The notes: generated by a model from the letters alone, not told the origin. 32,896 bases of DNA from Nitrososphaerales archaeon (GCA_038868975.1 JAWCSA010000008.1:1-32896), one strand, 5' to 3'; shown: positions 16,322 to 24,124, counted from the first letter of the stretch. Made by a program: numbers and translations.

Positions 16322-16486
16322 ATGCGTCTGTCAAAGTACAGGCATGACAGCAAGGAAGGTTTTAACCATGGAGTAGTGTGTCCCAGATGCGGTAAATTAT
16401 CACTAATGGACAATGGTCAGTACATAGGCGTTGAGACCTCTATATGTCCACACTGCGGTCATAGGTTCCGTAACGCTAATGGTTAG
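16322..16486 (+). CDS. Short zinc-ribbon protein, 54 aa
   Basis: A short gene between two convergent and divergent neighbours. It encodes a basic N-terminus (MRLSKYRHDSKEG), then CPRCGK and CPHCGHRF pairs about 23 residues apart, a Cys4 zinc ribbon, ending NANG. A TATA-like GTTTAAGTT (16292-16300), inside the methyltransferase gene, is centred 26 nt before the ATG and implies a leaderless transcript. The stop interlocks with that of the convergent 194-aa gene (TTAG at 16483-16486), as in two other gene pairs nearby. Cysteine spacing, promoter and fit support a real gene. Such ribbons often bind RNA or DNA; function unknown. Confidence 0.78.
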   Translation: MRLSKYRHDSKEGFNHGVVCPRCGKLSLMDNGQYIGVETSICPHCGHRFRNANG

Positions 16487-17067
16487 TTCTTATGCTCTGG
16501 GATCTTCATTGTAGCAAACATAAAATCATCATCTTTAGTAACATTTCTGAAGTTTCTATCATAAAACTCGAATTCATCCATCTTATAGATATGTCTATCC
16601 CACTGTTCGTGTATCTCCTCCTTGAATTTCTTGTTGTCATAATGCTTCTGCCTTCCCGCCTCATGCAGCAAAACATGTGAAACCTTTGTACAGTTTTCTA
16701 GTGCAAAGAATTTGTTTTTCTCTATATCACCTGCATACGTCTTCCATCTAATAAGACCTACATTGTCTGCAAAGAAGCCAGCACTGCAGTCCGATAATAG
16801 TGGTTTAAAGTATGAGAGATAGAAATGATAATCATCCTCACCTTTTTCCCTGTGGTGTTTCATTAGATCACTCATACCAAATCTGAATCGCATGAAATGA
16901 GTTTTTACAACTAAAAGAACATCTGTACTGATAGTATAATACAGGTCAAGCTTCTCATGAAGCCACCAGCGGTAAAATTTTGCCATTTCATACACATATA
17001 ACCAATCATCCTTCATCCTTTGCTGGTGCTCGTCACTTCGTGATACATATACGAAGTGAAGATTCAT
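16483..17067 (-). CDS. Hypothetical protein with His-rich HE motif, 194 aa
   Basis: I do not recognise this family. It is a soluble, aromatic-rich protein (KFYRWWLHEKLDLYY, HFYLSYFKPL). A central VSHVLLHEAGRQKHYDN contains His131, His135, Glu136 and His142, and IHEQWDRHIY adds more His residues. The SHVLLHE string recalls zinc peptidase helices, but there is no HExxH, so a peptidase call is not justified; a metal site is plausible. A TATA-like TTTATT about 27 nt upstream (17090-17101, minus strand) supports ATG 17067. It probably is a lineage-restricted archaeal protein. Confidence 0.65.
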   Translation of the reverse strand: MNLHFVYVSRSDEHQQRMKDDWLYVYEMAKFYRWWLHEKLDLYYTISTDVLLVVKTHFMRFRFGMSDLMKHHREKGEDDYHFYLSYFKPLLSDCSAGFFADNVGLIRWKTYAGDIEKNKFFALENCTKVSHVLLHEAGRQKHYDNKKFKEEIHEQWDRHIYKMDEFEFYDRNFRNVTKDDDFMFATMKIPEHKN

Positions 17068-17297
17068 TAGAACACAGGCGATCCTTACTAGTAATAAATC
17101 ATGTGGTATGGTAAGAGTTTAGCTTTTTGAAGTTCACGCTCGGTCACCGAATTTTTGATCCGATAAATTCAGTACTTATGCGAGAAGATAGGCTAAATAA
17201 CCCCTCACTTCAAAACCCTAAATAGTATCGTGGTATGAAAAATGTTCTTGCATATACACTAGTATAGCTGTAATTAAAAAGAAGGAAATTATGCGTT

Positions 17298-17579
17298 TTA
17301 CTTTTGCCTAGATACTTCGATCTCTATAGTGGAAACGCTTCTAGTCTTGCCATCTTGAGACTGCATCTGCTCAGAACCTATCTTCACATTATTGATCTTA
17401 TATCCAAGGGTGTCCATTCTTTTTACGATGATCTGAGAGACATCTACCGCCTTGGTTATGCTCATGCCCCTTGCCTTTATGGTAACATTTGGTTCATTAG
17501 CTAGCTGTACTAGTGCCGCTGTTACGTATGTCATAAGAGGTTTCTTTCCCACAAAAATTTCATTTGCTGCCTTTGCCAT
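17298..17579 (-). CDS. albA: Alba chromatin/RNA-binding protein
   Basis: A 93-aa Alba protein, a dimeric nucleic-acid-binding protein abundant in archaeal chromatin and also bound to RNA. The full family pattern is visible: EIFVGKKPLMTYVTAAL, with the Lys pair (13-14) that contacts DNA and can be acetylated in Sulfolobus, then VTIKARGMSITKAVDVSQ, MDTLGYKINNVKIG and a final beta-strand STIEIEVSR. Length is typical. A strong TATA box lies 26 nt upstream. No second Alba copy is seen in the window. Confidence 0.95.
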   Translation of the reverse strand: MAKAANEIFVGKKPLMTYVTAALVQLANEPNVTIKARGMSITKAVDVSQIIVKRMDTLGYKINNVKIGSEQMQSQDGKTRSVSTIEIEVSRQK

Positions 17580-17600
17580 GCACCCTTATCTATTCACGTA

Positions 17601-17610
17601 TTATATAATA
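17601..17610 (-). promoter_or_regulatory. TATA box of the Alba gene
   Basis: TATTATATAA on the minus strand is centred 26 nt before ATG 17579, consistent with a strong leaderless promoter for an abundant protein. Confidence 0.6.
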
Positions 17611-17637
17611 GTTTTCTGAATTTCTATCAAAAAGTCA

Positions 17638-17895
17638 TTAATCCATCTGATGTTTTTTAGCATATTTTTGCAGTATAGCCTTTATAGAATCCGTATCTGG
17701 ATTAGCTCTTATAGCATCTGCGGCTTCCCTGTCTTCAACCTCGTAACAATTTAATATCTCATGCTCGTCTCTGAAGAATAAATAAACCTTGTTCTGAAAA
17801 ACACAGTGGTAGATCTCCTCGCTTTTCATATATTTTGTCTTAATGACTATTCTATCATCCTTTACAATTATAGGGTAGTCTTCACCCATTGTCAA
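17638..17895 (-). CDS. Hypothetical protein, 85 aa
   Basis: Function unknown. Small, mixed alpha/beta: strand-rich N-terminal half (YPIIVKDDRIVIKTKYM, YHCVFQNKVYLFFRDEHE) and helical C-terminal half (REAADAIRANPDTDSIKAIL). No motif is recognised. Starts at 17895 (ATG) or 17889 (ATG, MGEDYP) are possible; two TATA-like stretches upstream (17901-17922) fit either. It is 58 nt upstream of the Alba promoter on the same strand and divergent from the polymerase gene. Confidence 0.65.
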   Translation of the reverse strand: MTMGEDYPIIVKDDRIVIKTKYMKSEEIYHCVFQNKVYLFFRDEHEILNCYEVEDREAADAIRANPDTDSIKAILQKYAKKHQMD

Positions 17896-17964
17896 TATTA
17901 TATATAACTACTATTTAGGTAGTTACAGATATTTTCATATGACGTTTCTTATATTCAATGGTGA

Positions 17965-19065
17965 ATGATTTCAGACACCCGGATAATTTTTCATATTGAT
18001 TTTGATTATTTTTTTGCACAATGTGAGGAACTAAGAAGACCTGAGTTAAAGGACAAACCTGTAGTTATTTGTGTGTACTCCGGCAGATCTGAAGATTCTG
18101 GAGCTGTTAGCACTGCAAATTACGTCGCACGCAAGTACAATGTAAAATCTGGAATGCCCATAAAACTTGCCAAGAGCAGGTTAAAGACTACAGAAGCGGT
18201 CTTTTTACCGGTAGATCATAATTACTATGAAGAAATGTCAGAGAAGGCAATGAAGATAATTAGAGATTATGTAGATAGGTTCGAAAAAGTCGGTATTGAC
18301 GAAGCTTTTCTTGATGTAAGTGAAAGGTGTAATCATGATTTTAGTAGGGCATCAGAACTTGCTAAAGAAATAAAGAGAAAGGTAAATGATGTATTAAGAC
18401 TTTCATGCTCGATAGGTATAGGGCCAAATAAGTTAATAGCAAAGATAGCATCTGATTTTGAAAAACCGAATGGTCTGACCATAGTAAGAACAAACGAAAT
18501 CGAAAATTTTCTATCAAATTTGAGTGTGAACAAGATCGTTGGTATCGGAAAGAAGACTGAAGAGCGCTTGAACCAGATGGGCGTACAAACTATAGGAGAA
18601 CTTGCAAAATTGGATATCTATACGCTGACAAAGCAATTGGGTAAGAAAAATGGGACATACATATTCAACGCTGCTAGGGGCATAGATAACGAACCTGTAG
18701 CTGAAAGCGAATCTATTACACAAATTAGTAGGATAATGACATTGAAAAAGAGCACTAACATACCAGCAGAAATGATGGCCGATCTGGAATCCTTGTGCAA
18801 AAATGTTTATAGATCTGCAACCGAGCAGGGGTTCTCTTTCAAATCTGTTGGTATTATATTGGTTCTTGATGACCTTAGTATAAAAACAAAATCAAAAAGT
18901 TTAAAATCACCATCCACAAGTTACGACGAGATGGTTAAAACAGCAAAGACGCTTCTAGAAGAGGCTTTGCTGGAAAGCCAGCTAATGGTAAGAAGATTGG
19001 GCGTTAAGGTTTCAGAATTGATAGGTAGTAAGGGTCAGGAGACATTATTCAAATTTATTGAATAG
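17965..19065 (+). CDS. dinB: DNA polymerase IV, Y-family (DinB/Dpo4)
   Basis: A translesion DNA polymerase of 366 aa. Catalytic metal ligands are Asp12 (HIDFDYFF) and Asp112-Glu113 (GIDEAFLD). The steric-gate position against ribonucleotides is Phe17, where Sulfolobus Dpo4 has Tyr12. The palm continues with SCSIGIGPNKLIAKIASDF, followed by a helix-hairpin-helix thumb (KIVGIGKKTEERLNQMG) and the little-finger domain (ISRIMTLKKSTNIPAE...). The last residues QETLFKFIE fit a PCNA-interacting peptide (Q-x-x-L-x-x-F-I), so it should dock on the sliding clamp. ATG 17965 gives the normal N-terminus. No other SOS-like gene adjoins. Confidence 0.95.
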   Translation: MISDTRIIFHIDFDYFFAQCEELRRPELKDKPVVICVYSGRSEDSGAVSTANYVARKYNVKSGMPIKLAKSRLKTTEAVFLPVDHNYYEEMSEKAMKIIRDYVDRFEKVGIDEAFLDVSERCNHDFSRASELAKEIKRKVNDVLRLSCSIGIGPNKLIAKIASDFEKPNGLTIVRTNEIENFLSNLSVNKIVGIGKKTEERLNQMGVQTIGELAKLDIYTLTKQLGKKNGTYIFNAARGIDNEPVAESESITQISRIMTLKKSTNIPAEMMADLESLCKNVYRSATEQGFSFKSVGIILVLDDLSIKTKSKSLKSPSTSYDEMVKTAKTLLEEALLESQLMVRRLGVKVSELIGSKGQETLFKFIE

Positions 19066-19129
19066 CCATGAAATTTTTAATCTCCCATATGCTGGCATAG
19101 GGTGTATGCAGCATGCACCCAAGTAGCAA

Positions 19130-19743
19130 AAGGCTGTTGTATTTGGGTTATGGTTGAAATGGGAACTAGGTGGCTATGACCTAGTTTGATGCACCTTGTG
19201 ATACCTTTTGTAAGTCAGCTCTCCTTCCCCTCCGAAGATCCCACTTTCAGTCTGTTAGCTACGTTTGCAAGTTATGTTATAACGTTAATTATGTGGCTAG
19301 TTGGGGGTTGCAATATTTGGTGCTTTTGGGAATAAGCATGGAAGAAAGAAAGCAATGATAATAACAATTCTTGGATTTTCATTGGCAACGTTTGCAACGG
19401 GTCTCCTTCCAACATGGCAGACGCGGCTTCCTAGCCTCGACATTGTTGACGCCCCTTGGATTTGCAAAGGGAATATTTACTGCTGGCGAATGGGCTCACC
19501 GTGCAGTAATTACAATGGAGACCGCTCACAAATCCAGCCGTGGATTGTTGTCAGGTTTCGTGCAGAGTGAATTTACACTTGGCTTCTTGATAGCATCTTT
19601 GACTTATCAATATGCATCTATAGTCCAATGCTGGTTCATTAACCCCATTTGCCCTTGGTGCAAACATTATCATCGGTTCTATAATAATACTAGTGGGTGC
19701 TAAAGTAAATCCAGAAACTAAGGATGCGGATCTAACAAGTTAA
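19130..19743 (+). pseudogene. Decayed MFS transporter (metabolite:H+ symporter type)
   Basis: Fragments of one Major Facilitator transporter occur in order but in shifting frames. WELGGYDLV lies near 19160. LSFPSEDPTFSLLATFASYV is at about 19218-19280. AIFGAFGNKHGRKKAMIIT, the loop 2-3 signature, starts near 19306. Next come FAKGIFTAGEWAHRAVITME (like the GGEW helix of the ShiA/ProP type) and SRGLLSGFVQSEFTLGFL. PFALGANIIIG and the C-terminal VNPETKDADLTS close it before a stop at 19743. At least four frameshifts are needed, and about half of a normal ~430-residue transporter is missing between the fourth-fifth helices and the last. It is therefore not functional. It could be an old acquisition or a lost native uptake system. 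Confidence 0.85.
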
Positions 19744-19745
19744 GA

Positions 19746-20579
19746 TCATGTTTTTGTAAAATATGAGAGGGCTTCTTCCACATCACTAACTTCTATCACA
19801 TCCATGCCGTATTGCTTACGGGTGATCTCTGAGAGGTTTGCAGGCTCATATCTGCAGTTTTTGTAGAACACTGCACCTATCTGCCTCTCCTCGCATGTTT
19901 GCATTTGGATGACGCTCTGCCCATCCGGAACAAGAAATATTTTTGCACCATATCTTCCAGCAACCTCGGCCTTCTCCTTTACACCTCCTATCTTCCCAAT
20001 ACTTCCATCTGGGTTTATTGTGCCTGTTATGAGAACATCCGTTCTAATGTTCTTCTGTGTCAATTCAGATATTAGAAGTACGGTCATCGCAGCACCCGCG
20101 CTCTGTCCGTCCACAGCCCTAATATCTTCGTTGGAGGAAATCGAGAATATTATATCGCTGGTAGACATGTCTATCTTTGCCATTCTTTCTGCTACTTGCA
20201 CTGCTGTTCTAGCAGATGATTGGAAGTCAACCCCCGTTGGGGTAATCGTGTTAACAAGGATCTTTCCATCACCCGGTTTGATTTCAACCGTTATCTGCAA
20301 TGTTGCACCTTCAAAAATATAAGTTTGGAAGAAATCGTTTGTAAGCACCTGTCTCACTGCTACCGCTGTAATAGTCTTAGCATTTACATTGTCGATGAAG
20401 GTTTTTGCTGTATTTTGAGGCATTGTTTGTTCTTGCTCTTTATTATTTTGAGAAGTGGATTGGAGTGTTGATATTTTATGGTTCAGGTTCTGCACTTCGT
20501 TATAGAAGACATAATTCAAGAATGCCGAAAGTATAAGCGCAGCAAGCAGACCATAGATCGTTGCATTCTTTACGTCCAT
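19746..20579 (-). CDS. Membrane-anchored Lon-like serine protease (S16)
   Basis: 277 aa. One N-terminal membrane segment (residues ~8-26) leads into a coiled Gln/Asn-rich linker and then a stand-alone Lon (S16) proteolytic domain (about 65-215). The catalytic Ser160 is in VDGQSAGAAMTV (family DGPSAG). Lys203 (IGGVKEKAEVA) lies 43 residues on, the same distance as Ser679 and Lys722 of E. coli Lon. There is no AAA+ ATPase part, so it would act as an ATP-independent membrane protease, probably facing the outside. The C-terminus (about 225-277) has Cys229 and Cys242. The gene begins 6 nt after the archaeosortase gene, so the two are almost certainly co-transcribed; a role in processing sorted surface proteins is inference. 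Confidence 0.85.
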   Translation of the reverse strand: MDVKNATIYGLLAALILSAFLNYVFYNEVQNLNHKISTLQSTSQNNKEQEQTMPQNTAKTFIDNVNAKTITAVAVRQVLTNDFFQTYIFEGATLQITVEIKPGDGKILVNTITPTGVDFQSSARTAVQVAERMAKIDMSTSDIIFSISSNEDIRAVDGQSAGAAMTVLLISELTQKNIRTDVLITGTINPDGSIGKIGGVKEKAEVAGRYGAKIFLVPDGQSVIQMQTCEERQIGAVFYKNCRYEPANLSEITRKQYGMDVIEVSDVEEALSYFTKT

Positions 20580-20585
20580 GTCTAT

Positions 20586-21542
20586 TCACCTGTTTTCGCA
20601 TAGTTTCTTCATCCGCTTACCTTCAACATACATTACAATGAAAAGGTAGGTCGCAAGCCACGGAAGAAACATTATTTCGCCTGCAATTGAGTGAAACTCT
20701 TCAAACTCTGCAGCGTTAGTACTAACCAAGAGTCCAAACAAAGACAAGGCAAATATCCTTATCATATTCACCGTCACGGTTCCAGCTGCACCAATGAAGA
20801 AGTACATCACCTTTCTCTTTGGCTGAATATTCATCTTCAACAAGAATGCCAGCATAACAAGTGTGTAGATGATCATGCTGTGCACACCGGCAGATGGCCA
20901 GAAGACTTGTAGTGCCATTGAACCGTGCTGCCCTTGTAGTACTATCACATTGTCTCTGGTAAAAGCATGTCCAAATCCAGTTGTGTTTACGAGCCAAGCA
21001 TCTATTTGCAACATGTATGGTACAAAGAATTGCAAAGGTCCTAGAGTATCGTATGGGAAGAAAGCATCTAGTGAAAGGATGATTGCACTACCAAACAGGT
21101 ATATGGGCCCAGCAGGTGCGATCTTTAACCAATTCCTACCATATAAGACTGTTAATGCAGAAGCTATGTATGTAGCCATTACTATGAAATCCCACATCCA
21201 AGTCCAGCTATCTATCAATCTGACATTGTATGAAGAGGCAGCATCCATTATACTGGAACGTAGACCAAGATCCAATAATGTAAAATAAGCCATAGTTGCA
21301 ACAGTAATAGGAAGAACCGCATAGAACCGTCGTTTGCTGATTTCAAATTTCGTACCGATCAATTCCGCGCCTACGAAGGCAAGAGCAAAAAGAAATCCAC
21401 CACGACCCTCATTCCAGCTCATATTAAAGGTATCTGGCGCGATAGCAAAGGTATAGATAATTGGAGTTACAAGAAGTATCGTTACGATAACACTGCTATA
21501 CTTTGCAAATACATTGTTATCTTTAACGAGTTTCTCTTCCAT
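20586..21542 (-). CDS. Archaeosortase/exosortase-family protein with Ser in place of Cys
   Basis: A 318-aa integral membrane protein with eight or so hydrophobic helices and the exosortase/archaeosortase catalytic pattern. The usual ACSGxRS motif reads WPSAGVHS (Ser217 at the Cys position). The Arg is in VNMIRIFALS (Arg262), and the His in EFHSIAGEIMFLPW (His284). Members cleave C-terminal sorting tags of exported proteins, often joining them to lipid. Thaumarchaeal forms with Ser, matched to a PEFG-type tag, have been described. No tagged substrate appears in this window. The membrane S16 protease follows at 6 nt. The DoxX gene lies 89 nt upstream on the same strand. Confidence 0.85.
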   Translation of the reverse strand: MEEKLVKDNNVFAKYSSVIVTILLVTPIIYTFAIAPDTFNMSWNEGRGGFLFALAFVGAELIGTKFEISKRRFYAVLPITVATMAYFTLLDLGLRSSIMDAASSYNVRLIDSWTWMWDFIVMATYIASALTVLYGRNWLKIAPAGPIYLFGSAIILSLDAFFPYDTLGPLQFFVPYMLQIDAWLVNTTGFGHAFTRDNVIVLQGQHGSMALQVFWPSAGVHSMIIYTLVMLAFLLKMNIQPKRKVMYFFIGAAGTVTVNMIRIFALSLFGLLVSTNAAEFEEFHSIAGEIMFLPWLATYLFIVMYVEGKRMKKLCENR

Positions 21543-21631
21543 TTTTACAGCCTCTTGCTATATACTCATTATTATATGTAGAATTTCAGACAAGGTCTTT
21601 TCTATAATCTTACCTAATATATACAATCCTT

Positions 21632-22057
21632 TCATCCATGTGATACAAGTTGCTTACCACGTGGAATAATCTCTCTTTTGATAAGATCCCATTCTATAGA
21701 GATTCTACCAGGGCCCGCTATCAAGAAACTTGCACATCCGGCCAAGAGCAGTAAATCTATTTCAGCGCCACCAACAAATCCTCTTGATATTTTTACCAAC
21801 AATATCGCTCCAATCATATCTCCTATTAGTAATGCCGATGATATTCTTGTTAGAATACCAACAAGTAGTACTAGTCCGCCCACAAACTCGAGTAATCCTA
21901 TCGGCACAGCGAGTTCTGTAGGAAGACCTATCTGGCCGAAGAATCTTTGCGTTCCTTCTATATCTACCAACTTCGGATAGCCGTGAGCCATAAAAGCTAT
22001 ACCAACCATCACCCTTATTGGCAACGACCCAAAGAGGAACGCCTTGCTTCGTAGCAC
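21632..22057 (-). CDS. DoxX family membrane protein
   Basis: A 141-aa DoxX protein with four predicted membrane helices. Typical features are IRVMVGIAFMAHGYPKL (first helix with HGxxKL), IGLPTELAVPIGLLEFVGG, LVLLVGILTRISSALLIGDM and a last helix LLLLAGCASFLIAGPGRISIEW. DoxX was first known as a subunit of the Acidianus thiosulfate:quinone oxidoreductase, but most members act in oxidative-stress-linked membrane complexes or have no known role. No DoxD or oxidoreductase partner is adjacent. It is the leading gene of the minus-strand stretch ahead of the archaeosortase, with an 89-nt gap that may hold a promoter. Confidence 0.88.
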   Translation of the reverse strand: MLRSKAFLFGSLPIRVMVGIAFMAHGYPKLVDIEGTQRFFGQIGLPTELAVPIGLLEFVGGLVLLVGILTRISSALLIGDMIGAILLVKISRGFVGGAEIDLLLLAGCASFLIAGPGRISIEWDLIKREIIPRGKQLVSHG

Positions 22058-22145
22058 ATCTAATACTGGAAGGTTCTAAATATAAATCATCACAGTACAT
22101 AAATCGAAAATTTAATTGTTTATAGATCATATAGCAGATTGGAGA

Positions 22146-23372
22146 TCATGCATATTCACTTATCCTTCTTTGACATCTGATGTCTCGCAGTATCTTGCTT
22201 TTTGCGACCCACTTGTGCAATGGAATAGTAAGGTTGCTCCTAGCCAAGTCAAGTGCCTGTTCCATACTGCTGCATTTATACGGCTTAGATCTGAGCATAG
22301 CACGCAACTGTTCTCTCACAAACCATACACCCAGAGGTATGTTAAAGCCAGGATAGATTTCACGTAACATCAAAACGGTTCCCTGCCTTTGCATATTCTT
22401 CAGCATTTCAGCAACTGCGAGCCGAGCGGAGTAATAGCAACCTCCAACCTTAGCATAGTGATCTATACCCCAATAGCTTTCATTGTCTCCCATGATAGCA
22501 GGCTCTCCATACTGCATAAGGTTCCATGTGGTGTTGGGGAACCATGCTTCAATCCACTCAAAACTCCACGTTCCAGGAATAATTATTGCTACGAAAACGT
22601 TCATGTGTACCTTCCTAACGAACACAAGGTATTCCCCAACTTGCTGTTGCAGTTTGACTCCTTCAATCAATGATTTTGAGGTTATGTCATCTACTGCCGT
22701 TATACTCCATCTCGTTGGAACCATCCTTCTTGCAGAGCCAAAGGAACCTACACTGAATGACTTTTGTATCCTAGACAGAGGAACACCTTTCTGATACAAT
22801 TGTATAACTGCCTCTCCTGCCTTAAGATCCCTATCATAGTAGGCTTTCTCTATTCTCTGATCTACATTTATGTTGCCACTCACACTAAATTTGAACATCT
22901 GACCGGAGGGTCCAAACGGTGGCATATGCTCATTAATATGCACAGCTTTTGTAGGATCTTTCTTCAATACCATATCCGAATCAACGGATCTGTCAGCCAT
23001 TGCTAATTCCTGTAATGTTTCAATCATACCGGTTCCCTTCTTTGCATCGTTAACATCAACAAGCGTAGTGCCCCTCACTAGTGACAGTCTAAATTGCAAG
23101 ATGTCATCTATTTTGTAATCCTGCCATAGCTCGGGCATGTCGTATGTAGATGTGTCTTCAAGGATGGGGGGGAGCATAGGCCCAACCAATACTTTCGGAT
23201 ACCCTACCCTACCAACAAATACACTTGGAGGACTTGAGCCGTGAATTTCTGATGCAAGATTTAGTCTCAACGGTTGTATGTTCATCTTTACCATAACAGG
23301 ACAGTAAGCTAAACCACAAAGTCTCTTCGTTCCTCTGCATTCTATACACAGCTCAGGAGGGATCTGCAACAA
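22146..23372 (-). CDS. Nre family archaeal DNA-repair protein
   Basis: A 408-aa protein of the archaeal Nre family, which in Haloferax helps repair DNA damage together with PCNA and is found across archaea. The N-terminus has the family's Cys4 cluster (CIECRGTKRLCGLAYCPV: Cys9, 12, 19, 24). The conserved N- and C-terminal Nre blocks follow (LSRIQKSFSVGSFGSARRMV, SYWGIDHYAKVGGCYYSARL, WFVREQLRAML). I see no obvious C-terminal PCNA-interacting motif of the QxxLxxFF kind; the end is RRISEYA. No ATG precedes the conserved start, so translation begins at a TTG (23372 or 23369). It lies 29 nt after the DUF99 gene. Confidence 0.88.
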   Translation of the reverse strand: MLQIPPELCIECRGTKRLCGLAYCPVMVKMNIQPLRLNLASEIHGSSPPSVFVGRVGYPKVLVGPMLPPILEDTSTYDMPELWQDYKIDDILQFRLSLVRGTTLVDVNDAKKGTGMIETLQELAMADRSVDSDMVLKKDPTKAVHINEHMPPFGPSGQMFKFSVSGNINVDQRIEKAYYDRDLKAGEAVIQLYQKGVPLSRIQKSFSVGSFGSARRMVPTRWSITAVDDITSKSLIEGVKLQQQVGEYLVFVRKVHMNVFVAIIIPGTWSFEWIEAWFPNTTWNLMQYGEPAIMGDNESYWGIDHYAKVGGCYYSARLAVAEMLKNMQRQGTVLMLREIYPGFNIPLGVWFVREQLRAMLRSKPYKCSSMEQALDLARSNLTIPLHKWVAKSKILRDIRCQRRISEYA

Positions 23373-23401
23373 GTTAAGATGACATGTTGTGGATATGAAG
23401 T

Positions 23402-23986
23402 TTATGCTGTTCTTAGTTTTGCACGTGCGATCAGCCTTGCAACCCTTACCGGTTCAGGAACAGATCCCTGCAATACAAATTTATTCAAAGCCTGCCTGGC
23501 GTTTTTAATGTTTATTCCTTCCATGCGTACAAACACATCATGACCAGTCCTTAACCTGATCCTCTCTCTATCACCAAGTTTGTGATAAGTTTCAAGTTTG
23601 TCCTTCCACGTATCAGGAAAAACTCGTTTTATGTGCAAATCGAGTCCTTCCGACTCTTCAAAAGTAATACCAATTACTGGAACTTTCAACCTTTCCCACA
23701 ATCTTCTTGGGTCAATGATGTTGTACATGCTTATTATCAGGCCCCCTATCATTACAAAGTTAATGTCTGTGCGATCAAGCTTTTCATACATGGCAATTAT
23801 AGTATCAGTTGCATCATCGCCCTTGATAGTAGCACTTCCATATATGACTCCGTCAATGATCATGTCGCTTCGCATGACAACACCCGCTAATACTGATTGT
23901 TTATGCGATTTGACAAAACTTTCCGCAATACCTAACGCCCTTATAGCCTTCTTTTCAATATGTAGTCGTTTCATCTCTGCTTTCAT
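23402..23986 (-). CDS. DUF99 (endonuclease V-like) protein
   Basis: A 194-aa DUF99/UPF0215 protein, a family distantly related to endonuclease V. Conserved segments are AIRALGIAESFV, VLAGVVMRSDMIIDGVIYGSATIKGDD, INFVMIGGLIISMYNIID, VPVIGITFEESEGLDLHI and a C-terminal RTGHDVFVRMEGINIKNAR. The Asp residues of RSDMIIDG and IDPRRLW lie where the family's acidic residues are expected. DNA- or RNA-repair activity is suggested but not proven. The frame runs further upstream, but homology begins near MKRLHIEKK. I choose ATG 23986; ATG 23974 is also possible. It overlaps the upstream small membrane ORF by 32 nt and precedes the Nre gene, suggesting a repair-related transcript. Confidence 0.8.
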   Translation of the reverse strand: MKAEMKRLHIEKKAIRALGIAESFVKSHKQSVLAGVVMRSDMIIDGVIYGSATIKGDDATDTIIAMYEKLDRTDINFVMIGGLIISMYNIIDPRRLWERLKVPVIGITFEESEGLDLHIKRVFPDTWKDKLETYHKLGDRERIRLRTGHDVFVRMEGINIKNARQALNKFVLQGSVPEPVRVARLIARAKLRTA

Positions 23987-24089
23987 CTCTTTTTGCCTTG
24001 AACAACTTGCTGTAAAGCAGCGCAATTGTTACAATAAACGCAATAGTTATTGCTATCCATGTAACAAGCGCATTGATATCTAGAGGCAC
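23955..24089 (-). CDS. Predicted 44-residue single-pass membrane peptide
   Basis: A short frame that starts at GTG 24089 and stops at 23955. The product has an 18- to 20-residue hydrophobic helix (ALVTWIAITIAFIVTIALLY), followed by a positively charged tail (SKLFKAKRDESRDETTTY), so the N-terminus would face out. A strong TATA box TATATA (24111-24119, minus strand) is centred 27 nt before the GTG, matching leaderless starts elsewhere in the window. It overlaps the start of the DUF99 gene in another frame. The hydrophobic helix with positive-inside tail is unlikely to arise by chance, but no homologue is known to me. Confidence 0.5.
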   Translation of the reverse strand: MPLDINALVTWIAITIAFIVTIALLYSKLFKAKRDESRDETTTY

Positions 24090-24110
24090 AGTCGAGTATC
24101 TCTTACCATT

Positions 24111-24119
24111 CCATATATA
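24111..24119 (-). promoter_or_regulatory. TATA box for the small membrane peptide / DUF99 transcript
   Basis: TATATATGG on the minus strand is about 27 nt ahead of GTG 24089. It is the clearest promoter between the 124-aa gene and DUF99. Confidence 0.5.
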
Positions 24120-24124
24120 GATGC

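Noticed and set aside
17068-17297. Search for an RNA gene or short protein between the 194-aa gene and Alba
   Set aside because: Only a 15-codon frame and no stable fold were apparent.
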